Positions 40,509 to 49,889 are shown, counted from the first letter of the stretch. The stretch: DNA of 64,000 nt from Actinomycetes bacterium (GCA_023460935.1 JAEWOI010000022.1:71378-135377); one strand, 5' to 3'. Program-made: numbers and translations. Notes: a model not told the origin generated them from the letters alone.

Positions 40509-42026
40509 ATGGCGGACAAGTACATCCTCGCGATTGACCAGGGAACGACCAGCTCCCGGGCGATTGTCTTCAACCACGAGGGACGGATCGTCTCCGTCGG
40601 CCAGAAGGAACACGAGCAGATCTACCCGCGTGCCGGCTGGGTCGAGCACAACGCGATCGAGATCTGGGACGCGGTTCGCGAGGTCGTCGCCGAGGCGCTG
40701 GCGAAGGCCAGCATCAACAAGGACAACATCCAGGCCGTCGGTGTCACCAACCAGCGTGAGACCACCCTGGTCTGGAACAAGGAGACCGGCGAGCCGGTCT
40801 ACAACGCGATCGTCTGGCAGGACACCCGGACCGCGGCCATCGTCGACGAGCTCGGCGGCGGCGACCAGGACAAGTACAAGAGCCGCGTCGGCCTGCCGCT
40901 CGCGACGTACTTCTCCGGCCCCAAGGTCAAGTGGGTCCTGGACAACGTCGAGGGTGCCCGCGAGGCTGCCGAGGCCGGCAAGCTGGTCATGGGCAACATG
41001 GACACCTGGGTCATCTGGAACCTGACCGGTGGTGTCGACGGCGGCGTGCACGTGACCGACGTCACCAACGCCTCCCGCACCATGCTCATGGACCTCAACA
41101 CCCTGAGCTGGGACGCCGAGATCGCGGCCGACATGGGCATCCCGATGTCGATGCTGCCCGAGATCAAGTCGTCCTCGGAGATCTACGGCTACGGCCGTGA
41201 GCAGGGCCTCCTCGGTGGCATCCCGATCGCGGGCGACCTGGGCGACCAGCAGGCCGCGACCTTCGGCCAGGCGGCGTTCGAGACCGGCATGGCCAAGAAC
41301 ACCTACGGCACCGGCTGCTTCATGATCATGAACACCGGCGAGGAGATCGTTCCCTCCAAGAACGGCCTGCTCACCACCGTGTGCTACAAGATCGGTGACC
41401 AGAAGCCGATCTACGCGCTCGAGGGTTCGATCGCAATCACCGGCGCCCTGGTGCAGTGGCTGCGCGACAACCTGAAGATGTTCTCCTCCGCCCCCGAGGT
41501 CGAGGAGCTCGCCGCGTCCGTCGAGGACAACGGTGGCGCCTACTTCGTGCCGGCGTTCTCCGGCCTGTTCGCGCCGTACTGGAAGTCCGACGCCCGCGGC
41601 GCGATCGTCGGCCTCACCCGGTACGTCAACCGTGGCCACATCGCCCGCGCGGTCCTGGAGGCCACGGCCTTCCAGACCCGTGAGGTGCTGGACGCCATGG
41701 AGGCCGACTCCGGCGTGAAGCTCGCCGAGCTGAAGGTCGACGGCGGCATGACCCAGAACGAGCTGCTCATGCAGTTCCAGGCCGATCAGCTGGGCGTGCC
41801 GGTGGTGCGTCCGGTCGTGGCCGAGACCACCGCTCTCGGTGCGGCCTACGCTGCCGGCATCGCGACCGGTTACTGGGAGGGCGAGGCCGACGTCATCGCC
41901 AACTGGGCAGAGGACAAGCGGTGGGAGCCGAAGGCCGACGAGGCCGAGCGCGACCGCCTCTACCGCAACTGGAAGAAGGCCGTCACCCGGACCTTCGACT
42001 GGGTCGACGCCGACGTGGAGAAGTGA
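40509..42026 (+). CDS. glpK: Glycerol kinase
   Basis: 505 residues, standard for FGGY glycerol kinases. G-T-T-S-S-R-A-I-V-F at the N-terminus, W-V-E-H-N and the catalytic Asp in A-G-D-L-G-D-Q-Q are present; the C-terminal L-K-V-D-G-G-M-T-Q-N is the ADP-binding end. It phosphorylates glycerol to sn-glycerol-3-phosphate, the substrate of GlpABC. ATG 40509 has GGAAGGA before it; a start seven codons earlier lacks one. Codons end almost entirely in C or G, consistent with strong expression. Confidence 0.97.
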   Translation: MADKYILAIDQGTTSSRAIVFNHEGRIVSVGQKEHEQIYPRAGWVEHNAIEIWDAVREVVAEALAKASINKDNIQAVGVTNQRETTLVWNKETGEPVYNAIVWQDTRTAAIVDELGGGDQDKYKSRVGLPLATYFSGPKVKWVLDNVEGAREAAEAGKLVMGNMDTWVIWNLTGGVDGGVHVTDVTNASRTMLMDLNTLSWDAEIAADMGIPMSMLPEIKSSSEIYGYGREQGLLGGIPIAGDLGDQQAATFGQAAFETGMAKNTYGTGCFMIMNTGEEIVPSKNGLLTTVCYKIGDQKPIYALEGSIAITGALVQWLRDNLKMFSSAPEVEELAASVEDNGGAYFVPAFSGLFAPYWKSDARGAIVGLTRYVNRGHIARAVLEATAFQTREVLDAMEADSGVKLAELKVDGGMTQNELLMQFQADQLGVPVVRPVVAETTALGAAYAAGIATGYWEGEADVIANWAEDKRWEPKADEAERDRLYRNWKKAVTRTFDWVDADVEK

Positions 42027-42043
42027 TCGTCAGCTAGACGCAA

Positions 42044-42078
42044 GCGACGCCGCCGGGATGATCTCCCGGCGGCGTCGC
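42044..42078 (+). terminator. Terminator of glpK
   Basis: A perfect 15-bp stem (42044-42058 with 42064-42078) around the 5-nt loop TGATC, followed by CGTTT. It starts 18 nt after the glpK stop and lies tail-to-tail with the minus-strand MurJ gene. Confidence 0.85.
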
Positions 42079-42124
42079 CGTTTCCGTGCCGGGGAGGAGC
42101 CGGAGCCAGGCGCCGGTGGGCGGG

Positions 42125-45100
42125 TCACCTGCCGGTCACGACCACCTCGGCGATGCCGCCACGGAAGTAGCCGTCCCCTGCGGCAGGCAGGGCGGTCAGG
42201 TAGACCAGCAGGTACCTCGACTCCACCGGCTCGGGCAGCTCCCATGTCATCGACCGGTCCACCTCGGTGGCGGTGGTCACCACCGTCCACTGCTTCACCG
42301 AGCGCATCGGGGCGGCGTCACGCTGCCTGGCCGGCACCCTGAGCTCGACGTCGGTGCCCTCCCCGGCGAGCGTGACGTCCACGCGGGTCACCGTCCGCGC
42401 CCGGCCGAGGTCCAGCACCAGGCCGACCCCCGGCTTCAGGCCGCCGAGGTTGGGCAGCGTCCGGTACCGCTCGGTGCGCCACGCCGTGTCCGCGTTGCCG
42501 TCAGTGGCCAGGCCGGACTGCTTGCCGTTCTCGCCCCCGCTACCGCCGTCGGCGCGCGGGTCGAAGTCGGACACCTCCGCCACCTCCAGCTGCCGGGTGG
42601 TCGCAGCGGCCGGTTCGGGCGCCGGGCGGTTGGCCAGGACCACTGCGGCCACCACCCCGACCACCAGCACCAGGACGACCGCACCCAGCAGGAAGGGCAG
42701 CCGCCGCTGCGGCCCGACCTCGGGCTGCTCCGGCGGGGAGCCGGGTGCGGCGGGCGGCGGGGGCACGGGGGTGAACGATTCGCCCCGCTGCAGGGCCTCG
42801 TCGACGAACGGCGCCGTCTCCTCACCCGGTGCCTCCTCCGGGTCCAGCTGGACGCTGGCGTGGTAGCGGCTGGCCGCCGGCACGGGCACGGGAGGCGCCA
42901 CCCTGGACACCGGGGCGGGCAACGAGGTCTCGCCGTCGACGGGGTGCAGGCGCGACTTCAGGTCGTGGGCAGCACTCATCGGCCCAAGCACCAGCGACAG
43001 CTGCGTGGTGACCTCCTGTGCCGTGGCCAGCCGGCTGGCGTGGCCACGCGGGGTGGGGGACAGGATCCGGTCGACCACCGACTCCACCGCAGGGGGCACC
43101 CCGCCGCGCACCTCACCGGGCAGCAGCAGGCGGCCGTCGGCCGTCGGTGCCGCCGGCAGGCCGAAGCGGTCTCCGCCCGGCCACCGGCCGACGAGGCACG
43201 CGTACAGCAGCTGGCCCAGCGACTGCACGTCTGCGGCCTCGCCGTTCAGGTGGGCGGAGGTGCCGCCGTCCTCGTTCACGCCGAAGCCGAGCACCTTGAC
43301 GTTGCCGGAAGCGGTGACCAGCAGCGTGGCCGGGTTCAGCCGCCGGTGGTAGTGGCCCTGGGCGTGCAGGCCGATCAGCCCGTCCGCGACCTCGCGGACG
43401 ATCCAGGCCGTCTCCACGCCGGTCAGCGGCCCGTCGCCGAGCACCTTCTCCAGCGTCTGGCCGGCCGCGTACTCGTACACCAGGTAGGCACCGGCGCCGG
43501 GCTCCGCCGCCACCACGTCGAGCACACGCAGGAACCGGGAGTCGGTGGCAAGGGCCGCCTCGCGCGCGAGCCGCAGCACCTCGGCGGTACGCGGGTCCGC
43601 CGCCGGCAACAGGTGCACCAGCACTGGCCGGCCCAGCACCGTGTCGTGGGCTCGCCACGTCTCGGTGCGGTCCCGGACGGCCAGCTGCTCCTCCAGCTGG
43701 TAGCGGCGCCCCAGCACCCTGCCGCCGCCCTCCACGGCCGGCGCGGTCGGCTCGGGGAACTCCAGCACCTCTGCGGGCGGGCCGGAGGGCGCAGCCACCT
43801 GGACGAACACCCCGGTGCCGTCCGGGTCGGGGTTGACCGTCTCGGCAGGCTGCCGGTGGTCCTCCTTGGCCGGGTTGGGCTGCGGAGGGCCCGGCTGGTC
43901 GTCGTCCTGGGCCGCAGGGGTGCTGTCCGGGCGACGCCGGCGGACGACGTCGAGCAGCATGCTGGCCTCGGGGATGCCGAGGCGCTTGGCGGTGAAGAAG
44001 AACGCCAGCACGGCAGCCAGCGCGGCCAGGGCGAGCCCGATCGCGCGCAGCAGCGTGCTCGGGTACTGCGAGAACCACCAGGTGACCACCCAGGCGATGA
44101 CCGCCGCCGGGACGGTGGCGAGCAGCAGCCGCACCAGGTGTTGCCAGGTCTGGCGGCCGTCCAGCTCGGGCAAGCGCTTGCGCAGCGCGCGGTGGGTGAG
44201 GAACACACCGAGGAGGTAGGCGAGGGAGTAGGCCAGGGCCAGCCGGGCCGCCACGGTGCCGGGGTCGTCCCAGGCCAGCACCAGGGCCACCGCCAGCGCG
44301 GCGTTGGCCCCACTGATCCAGATCTGCAGCAGGAACGGGGTGCGGGTGTTGTCCAGCGCGTAGAAGGCGCGCAGGTAGAGGTACTGGATCGTGAACGGCA
44401 CCAGCCCCACTGCGAAGGCCACCAGCGCCCAGGCCACGAAGTGGTAGTCCGCTGCGCCCGAACCGTTGCCGAAGACCAGCCTGGTGACCGGGTCGGCGAG
44501 GACGGCCAGGCCGGCGCCGGCCGGCAGCAGGAACGTGCAGGCGAGGCGCAACGCCCGGTTCGCCTCGGCAGCCACGCCGGCGTGGTCGCCGGCGACGGCG
44601 AAGCGGGAGGCGGCAGGCAGCATGGCAGTGGCCAGGGAGACGGTGAGCAGCGAGTGCGGCAGGATCCAGATCAGGTAGGCGTTCTGGTAGGCGTTCACCG
44701 CCGCCCCACCGTCGGGCCCGCCGCCGGAGGCGAGGTTGGTGACCACGACCTGGGCCAGCGAGGTGAGGCTGACGTAGCCGACCATCCACTTCGCCACGTG
44801 GAAGGTGCGGCCCAGCCCGGTGCCCTTCAGGTCGAAGCGGGGACGGTAGCTGAAGCCCACGCGCCTGAGGTAGGGCAGCAGCACCAGCGTCTGGGCTGCG
44901 ATGCCGAACGTGGAGCCGACGCCGAGCAGCCAGACCTGGGAGTCGGTGAACCCCTCGCCGGGCGGCTGGGTGCCCCAGATCCACAGGTAGACCCCGAACA
45001 CGCCGATCGACACGACGTTGTTCAGGATCGGCGCCCACATCATCGGGCCGAACTTCTCCCTCGCGTTGAGCACCTGCCCGATCAGGAAGAACACGCCGTA

Positions 45101-45553
45101 GAAGAAGATCTGCGGCATGGTGAGGTAGCTCATCAGCAGCAGCGACCGCCACGCCCCGGCCATCTCCGGGGAGCGCCAGGACGCCTGCGTGTAGATGCTC
45201 ATCACCAGCGGCGTCGCGATGGTGAACACCACGGTGAGCGCACCCAGGACGATCAGGAAGCCGGTCATGATCCGGTCGACGAACGCCTTGCCCGCGTCGG
45301 CGTCGTGGGTGACGGCGCGGACGATCTGGGGCACGAGGACGTTGTTGAGGGTGCCGCCGGCCAGCAGGATGTACAGCGAGTTGGGCACGATCATCGCCAG
45401 GGTGAAGGTGTTCACCGAGAGGGTGACGTTGCCGAGGACGAACGCGATCAGCACGGCGCGGAGCAGGCCCAGCACCCGGGAGACCATCGTTCCGGACGCC
45501 ATCACGGCCGTGGCGTTGATCAGCCGGCGGCCACCGGAGTGGGCCTCGCTCAT
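42125..45553 (-). CDS. murJ: MurJ lipid II flippase fused to pseudokinase and discoidin-like domain
   Basis: 1142 residues. Residues ~1-535 are the MVF-family flippase with about 14 helices (G-N-V-T-L-S-V-N-T-F, Q-N-A-Y-L-I-W-I-L-P-H). A proline-rich linker leads to a kinase-like fold (~617-860) in which the HRD Asp is Arg (H-R-R-L-N-P, 736-741) and DFG is G-F-G (756-758), so it is a pseudokinase. A single membrane helix (~953-974) and an extracellular F5/8-type-C-like domain (~985-1142) follow. This is the architecture of mycobacterial MviN (Rv3910), where the phosphorylated pseudokinase binds FhaA to control peptidoglycan synthesis. Its start overlaps the DUF6049 stop by 4 bp. Confidence 0.92.
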   Translation of the reverse strand: MSEAHSGGRRLINATAVMASGTMVSRVLGLLRAVLIAFVLGNVTLSVNTFTLAMIVPNSLYILLAGGTLNNVLVPQIVRAVTHDADAGKAFVDRIMTGFLIVLGALTVVFTIATPLVMSIYTQASWRSPEMAGAWRSLLLMSYLTMPQIFFYGVFFLIGQVLNAREKFGPMMWAPILNNVVSIGVFGVYLWIWGTQPPGEGFTDSQVWLLGVGSTFGIAAQTLVLLPYLRRVGFSYRPRFDLKGTGLGRTFHVAKWMVGYVSLTSLAQVVVTNLASGGGPDGGAAVNAYQNAYLIWILPHSLLTVSLATAMLPAASRFAVAGDHAGVAAEANRALRLACTFLLPAGAGLAVLADPVTRLVFGNGSGAADYHFVAWALVAFAVGLVPFTIQYLYLRAFYALDNTRTPFLLQIWISGANAALAVALVLAWDDPGTVAARLALAYSLAYLLGVFLTHRALRKRLPELDGRQTWQHLVRLLLATVPAAVIAWVVTWWFSQYPSTLLRAIGLALAALAAVLAFFFTAKRLGIPEASMLLDVVRRRRPDSTPAAQDDDQPGPPQPNPAKEDHRQPAETVNPDPDGTGVFVQVAAPSGPPAEVLEFPEPTAPAVEGGGRVLGRRYQLEEQLAVRDRTETWRAHDTVLGRPVLVHLLPAADPRTAEVLRLAREAALATDSRFLRVLDVVAAEPGAGAYLVYEYAAGQTLEKVLGDGPLTGVETAWIVREVADGLIGLHAQGHYHRRLNPATLLVTASGNVKVLGFGVNEDGGTSAHLNGEAADVQSLGQLLYACLVGRWPGGDRFGLPAAPTADGRLLLPGEVRGGVPPAVESVVDRILSPTPRGHASRLATAQEVTTQLSLVLGPMSAAHDLKSRLHPVDGETSLPAPVSRVAPPVPVPAASRYHASVQLDPEEAPGEETAPFVDEALQRGESFTPVPPPPAAPGSPPEQPEVGPQRRLPFLLGAVVLVLVVGVVAAVVLANRPAPEPAAATTRQLEVAEVSDFDPRADGGSGGENGKQSGLATDGNADTAWRTERYRTLPNLGGLKPGVGLVLDLGRARTVTRVDVTLAGEGTDVELRVPARQRDAAPMRSVKQWTVVTTATEVDRSMTWELPEPVESRYLLVYLTALPAAGDGYFRGGIAEVVVTGR

Positions 45554-47604
45554 GCGCCCTGCTCCGCAGCCTGGCCCTCGGTCCGGCGCCGCACCTGGCG
45601 GATGCGCCAGGCCGTGGCCCCCACCAGCACCAGCCCGGACACGCCGACGATGATCCAGGCCACAACGCCGAGGTCGGTCACCTCGACCGTGACCGTGGTG
45701 TCCGGGCTCACCCGCACCCCGGTCTCTGTGGCGACGTGGGCGCGCGCTATCACCAGGCCGTTGGCGCTCGCCTCCGGCCGGACGTTGACGGTCTGGCTCT
45801 GGCCGGGCTCGACCGAGACGAGCTCCGTGGGCGGCACCCGCAGGCGCTGGGGGTTGTCCGTAGTGACCACTACCTTCACCAGCACCCGCTCGGTGAGGTG
45901 GTTGGTGACGGTCACCGGGAACTGGTTGCTGCGGGCCGACATCAGGAAGCGCCCACTGGCGTCCAGGGTCACCGCCCGGCCGGTGGCCGGCGGCCCGACC
46001 AACCGGTTCAGCCCACCGAGCTGGTCGCGGAAGCCGTCCGGGTCGCCCACCCAGGCGGAGGCTGCAGCGCGGGAGAGGGCTGCGTCCGCCTGGCCGGTGT
46101 AGGCGGACTTCGGCACCAGTTCCGCATAGGTGTCGAAGTCGCGCTCGAGCCTGGCCAGGCCGGCGAACTGGTCGTCGGCCAGGCGTTCGGGGCGCACGGC
46201 GCTGAACGTCGCCGGGGTGGCACCCGGTGTGCCGGCGAGCAGGTCGCCGAGATTGCGGCGTTGCAGCCAGCTGGCCGTGGCTGCCTGGTCCTGGACCAGG
46301 TCGTTGAGGCTGGCCAGCAGCCGGGCCTGGCCGCCGCGCCCCGCCACCACGGCAGCCGCGAGGGCGAGCTGGCGCCGCTCGATGGCCGGCGTGTCGGTCG
46401 CAGCCGGGAGCTCCCCGGACGTGGCGAGCACGCGGGCCTTGCCCGTGCCTGCCTGCAGGGCGCCGGCGTGGGTGGCGTTGCTGGCCAGCACCGCCGTGGC
46501 CCCGGAGTCGGCCAAGTAGTCATAGGTGGCCGCACCGGCGACGCGTCCGGCCGGGACGACGACCAGAGGCAGGTCCTCGACCCGGCTGACCTCGGCAGCT
46601 GCGGCCTCGGCGCGGTCGACGACGTTCTCGTCCCCGGCCAGCCGGGCGCCGTTGACGTCCGGCGCCGCGAAGAGGGTGCGGGCGCCCGCGTCCGGGTCGA
46701 GCCGGTCGAACCGGGCCAGCCACGCAGCAGCCACCTGCTGGCCGCTGCCCTCCACGGTGCTGTCGCCGTGGGTGACGGAGTAGCCGTCGGCCATGTCGCG
46801 CACCTCGTCCAGCAGCGCTGGGTCCACCAGCCAGCTCATCCCCGGCCGGGCGGCAGCGGTGAGCAGGCTGTCCAGCCGCCCGCCGAGGGCGAAGCTCAGT
46901 TCCTCGCTGCGGAAGAGGTTGTCCAGCAGCTTGGTTGGCGGCGCGTCCAGCAGGACGATCGACGTGAGCGGCACGGGACGCTTGCCGGGCACCGGGACGA
47001 AGGTGCGCACCTGGCCCACCGTGACGTAGGCGCCGCGCTGGCCCGGGCTGGCGATCACGTCCGCGCCGAAGGCGTAGGCCGCCCCTGCGGTGTCGAAGCC
47101 GAGCTCCTCCAGGGTGGCGCTCAGCGCCACCGTCCGGGTCGCACCGGGAGCGAACGCCCCGAGGGAGGTGGTGATCACCTCGTAGTGCTCGGGGGTGATC
47201 GGTAGCCGCGAGCCCCAGCCGGTGGCCTCCGAGTTCGCGCGGCGCAGCGTGGGCAGGTCGCGGATCGGGTCGCGGGAGCGCCACAGGATCACCTGCACGC
47301 CGTAGGCCGGCAGCTCTCCGGTGTTCGCCACCGTGCCGGTGAGCGTCACGCGGGAGGACGGCTCGCTGCCCGACACCTCGAGCGACGTCGTGATCAGTGA
47401 CACCTCGAGCGTTGCGGCCGCTGCGGCGACGGGGACGGTTACCGCGGCGCCGAGCCCGGCCAGGCTCGCGGCCACGAGCAGCGTGGTCGCCCGCACCCAA
47501 CCCCGGCGTCCGGCTGACCGGGGACGGTTCCTGGTGCGCCAGGAACCGTCCCCGGCATGCCAGGAACCGTCCCCGGTGCGCCTGGGACGCGGGTGGCCGA
47601 TCAC
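45550..47604 (-). CDS. DUF6049 family secreted/membrane-anchored protein
   Basis: Up to 684 residues. A hydrophobic signal segment (~39-64) leads to a large extracellular region with Ig-like N- and C-terminal parts, and a C-terminal membrane helix (V-V-A-W-I-I-V-G-V-S-G-L-V-L-V-G). It is the homologue position of mycobacterial Rv3909, adjacent to murJ, and probably acts in cell-wall assembly (inference). The start GTG 47604 has TACGAT exactly 6 nt upstream, a leaderless promoter, which brings a GGGGACGGTTCC-type repeat into the N-terminal coding region. GTG 47496 just before the signal segment is an alternative without the repeat. Confidence 0.8.
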   Translation of the reverse strand: MIGHPRPRRTGDGSWHAGDGSWRTRNRPRSAGRRGWVRATTLLVAASLAGLGAAVTVPVAAAAATLEVSLITTSLEVSGSEPSSRVTLTGTVANTGELPAYGVQVILWRSRDPIRDLPTLRRANSEATGWGSRLPITPEHYEVITTSLGAFAPGATRTVALSATLEELGFDTAGAAYAFGADVIASPGQRGAYVTVGQVRTFVPVPGKRPVPLTSIVLLDAPPTKLLDNLFRSEELSFALGGRLDSLLTAAARPGMSWLVDPALLDEVRDMADGYSVTHGDSTVEGSGQQVAAAWLARFDRLDPDAGARTLFAAPDVNGARLAGDENVVDRAEAAAAEVSRVEDLPLVVVPAGRVAGAATYDYLADSGATAVLASNATHAGALQAGTGKARVLATSGELPAATDTPAIERRQLALAAAVVAGRGGQARLLASLNDLVQDQAATASWLQRRNLGDLLAGTPGATPATFSAVRPERLADDQFAGLARLERDFDTYAELVPKSAYTGQADAALSRAAASAWVGDPDGFRDQLGGLNRLVGPPATGRAVTLDASGRFLMSARSNQFPVTVTNHLTERVLVKVVVTTDNPQRLRVPPTELVSVEPGQSQTVNVRPEASANGLVIARAHVATETGVRVSPDTTVTVEVTDLGVVAWIIVGVSGLVLVGATAWRIRQVRRRTEGQAAEQGA
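47519..47576. repeat. GGGGACGGTTCC repeats at the 5' end of the DUF6049 gene
   Basis: A hairpin with 16-bp arms (47519-47534 with 47539-47554, loop TGCG) plus a third half-copy CCAGGAACCGTCCCCGG at 47560-47576. The same core occurs at 59123-59158 and 61971-62065. If translation begins at 47604 the repeats are read in frame as G-D-G-S-W peptides. Confidence 0.85.
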
Positions 47605-47684
47605 CGTCCCATCGTAGGGGCGGCGGGCGGGCCGGCCGGCCGCGCCACCCGGGGCCGGGTCCCGGCCCGGTAGAGTTACCGGCC

Positions 47685-49142
47685 GTGCCCACAGTGACCG
47701 AAGCCCAGCGAGCAGCCCTTGCCAGCGTGCTCAGCGCCGGTCCCGAGGTCCGCCGGCTGGCGCGGCTGTTCGCTGACGCCGGCCACGAGCTGTACCTGGT
47801 GGGCGGCTCGGTGCGAGACGCGCTGCTCGGCAGGCTGGGCAACGACCTCGACTACACCACCTCCGCCCACCCGGACGAGATCGAGGCGCTGGTGCGCCGG
47901 GTGACGAAGTCGGTCTGGGACGTGGGCCGCGCCTTCGGGACGATCGCCTGCCGGGTGCGGGAGCGCGACGGCACCGAGTGGCTGGTGGAGATCACGACCT
48001 TCCGCGCGGACAGCTACGCAGACCACAGCCGCAAGCCGGAGGTGGTCTTCGGCGACCACCTCGGCGGTGACCTGCTGCGGCGCGACTTCACCATCAACGC
48101 CATGGCGATGGACACGGCCACCGGGGAGCTGCTGGACCCGTTCGGCGGCCTGGGTGACCTGGTCACCGGGCTGATCCGGACGCCGGCCGCAGCGGAGCTG
48201 TCGTTCTCCGACGACCCGCTGCGGATGCTGCGGGCCGCCAGGTTCGCGTCCCAGCTCGGCTTCGCCCCTGATCCGGACGTGGTTGCCGCGATGAGTTCGA
48301 TGGCTGCCCGGATCGGGATCGTCTCCGCGGAGCGGATCCGGGACGAGCTGACCAAGCTCCTGCTCAGCGACGACCCGCGTCCCGGCCTCAACCTGCTGGT
48401 CGAGACCGGGCTGGCCGACCTGTTCCTGCCCGAGGTGCCGGCCCTGCGGATGGAGCGCGACGAGCACAACCGCCACAAGGATGTCTACGAGCACACCCTC
48501 ACGGTGCTGGAGCAGGCGATCGAGCTGGAACGGTCGCGCGGCCATGCCCCGGACATCATCAACCGGCTGGCCGCCCTGCTGCACGACATCGGCAAGCCCG
48601 CCACCCGCCGGTTCGAGCCGGGCGGCAAGGTGTCCTTCCACCACCACGACGTGGTGGGGGCGAAGCTGGCCCGGAAGCGCCTGCAGGCCCTGCACTTCTC
48701 CGGTGACGAGGTGAAGGCCGTGGCCAAGCTGGTCGAGCTGCACCTGCGGTTCCACGGCTACGGCGACGGGCACTGGACGGACTCCGCCGTGCGCCGCTAC
48801 GTCCGCGACGCCGGGGACCAGCTCGAACGGTTGCACATCCTCACCCGCTCCGACTGCACCACCCGCAACCAGCGCAAGGCCCAGAACCTGCGCCGGGCGT
48901 ACGAGGAGCTGGAGTGGCGGATCGAGGAGCTCCAGGCGCAGGAGGAACTGAACGCGATCCGTCCCGACCTCGACGGCACCCGGATCATGGAGCTGCTCGG
49001 GATCGGGCCCGGCCCGAAGGTCGGGGAGGCGTACCGGTACCTGCTGGAACGCCGGATCGACGAGGGTCCGCTCGGTGAGGAGCGGGCGACCGAGGAGCTG
49101 CACCGGTGGTGGGCGGCCCAGGCCGGGAGTGCGGATGCCTGA
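47685..49142 (+). CDS. cca: CCA-adding tRNA nucleotidyltransferase
   Basis: 485 residues. The polymerase head carries Y-L-V-G-G-S-V-R-D-A-L-L-G-R and the catalytic pair in N-D-L-D-Y-T-T, then R-R-D-F-T-I-N-A-M-A. An HD domain follows (L-L-H-D-I-G-K-P). It completes the 3' CCA end of tRNAs, needed here since tRNA-Ile does not encode CCA. GTG 47685 follows TAGAGT (47671-47676) by 8 nt. Divergent from DUF6049; the last bases overlap the HAD gene. Confidence 0.93.
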   Translation: MPTVTEAQRAALASVLSAGPEVRRLARLFADAGHELYLVGGSVRDALLGRLGNDLDYTTSAHPDEIEALVRRVTKSVWDVGRAFGTIACRVRERDGTEWLVEITTFRADSYADHSRKPEVVFGDHLGGDLLRRDFTINAMAMDTATGELLDPFGGLGDLVTGLIRTPAAAELSFSDDPLRMLRAARFASQLGFAPDPDVVAAMSSMAARIGIVSAERIRDELTKLLLSDDPRPGLNLLVETGLADLFLPEVPALRMERDEHNRHKDVYEHTLTVLEQAIELERSRGHAPDIINRLAALLHDIGKPATRRFEPGGKVSFHHHDVVGAKLARKRLQALHFSGDEVKAVAKLVELHLRFHGYGDGHWTDSAVRRYVRDAGDQLERLHILTRSDCTTRNQRKAQNLRRAYEELEWRIEELQAQEELNAIRPDLDGTRIMELLGIGPGPKVGEAYRYLLERRIDEGPLGEERATEELHRWWAAQAGSADA

Positions 49143-49794
49143 ACTGGACGGGCTGCGGCCGGCGGGGGTCGTCTTCGACTGCGACGGCCTGCTGGTCGAC
49201 ACCGAGCCGTGCTGGACGGTGGCCGAGACGGCAGTGTTCGCCGCCAGGGGGCTGTCCTACGGCGCTGCGGAGAAGGCGAGGTTCATCGGCAAGAGCGTGC
49301 CGGACACGGTGGAGCTGATGATCGCGATCTTCGACGAGCCGGGCAACGAGGCCGCGATCACCGCACAGCTGCTGGCCACCGTCGGCGACGTGATCGGTGA
49401 CCGGGCGGAGCCCATGCCGGGTGCGGTCGAACTGGTGGGTGCGCTCGCCGGCCGGCTCCCGATCGCTGTGGCGAGCAACTCCCCGAGGCGGATCCTCGAC
49501 GTGGCGCTGCGCCGCGCCGGGCTGGCCGATGCGTTCGGCGCGGTGGTCGCAGCCGACGAGGTGGAACTGCCCAAGCCGGCGGCCGACCTCTACCTGGCTG
49601 CGTGTGCCGGGCTCGGGGTACCGGCCCGCCACAGCCTCGCCTTCGAGGACACCGTGACCGGGGTGACCGCGGCGAGGGCTGCCGGGATGCTCGTGGTGGG
49701 GGTGCCGTCGCTCGACCCGGAGGACTTCCCGGCCGACCTGGTGCTGCCGAGCCTTGCCGATCCGCGGGTGACCGCCTGGGCCGCAGCCCTCTGA
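49135..49794 (+). CDS. HAD-family phosphatase (beta-phosphoglucomutase-like)
   Basis: 219 residues. HAD motif I is F-D-C-D-G-L-L-V-D-T-E; the cap domain follows; motif II is V-A-S-N-S; motif III/IV lie in K-P-A-A-D-L-Y and F-E-D-T-V-T-G-V-T-A-A. The sequence is of the PGMB/Gph subfamily and could dephosphorylate sugar phosphates or 2-deoxyglucose-6-phosphate. Its ATG overlaps the cca stop by 8 bp. Confidence 0.88.
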   Translation: MPELDGLRPAGVVFDCDGLLVDTEPCWTVAETAVFAARGLSYGAAEKARFIGKSVPDTVELMIAIFDEPGNEAAITAQLLATVGDVIGDRAEPMPGAVELVGALAGRLPIAVASNSPRRILDVALRRAGLADAFGAVVAADEVELPKPAADLYLAACAGLGVPARHSLAFEDTVTGVTAARAAGMLVVGVPSLDPEDFPADLVLPSLADPRVTAWAAAL

Positions 49795-49855
49795 CCGCCT
49801 GCTTCGGCGTCCTCTGACCCGGCAACCCGGGCCGAGGCCGGCCTGGAGCCGGGAA

Positions 49856-49887
49856 TACTTAGCTGAACTAATGAGTTAGGCTAAGTA
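49856..49887. promoter_or_regulatory. MarR-type operator overlapping a leaderless promoter
   Basis: TACTTAGC..AACT and AGTT..GCTAAGTA form an imperfect 14-bp-arm inverted repeat (49856-49869 with 49874-49887, 12 of 14 positions). TAGGCT (49877-49882) lies 7 nt before the MarR ATG, so binding would block transcription: a typical autorepression site. The AT-rich block stands out from its surroundings. Confidence 0.75.
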
Positions 49888-49889
49888 TC

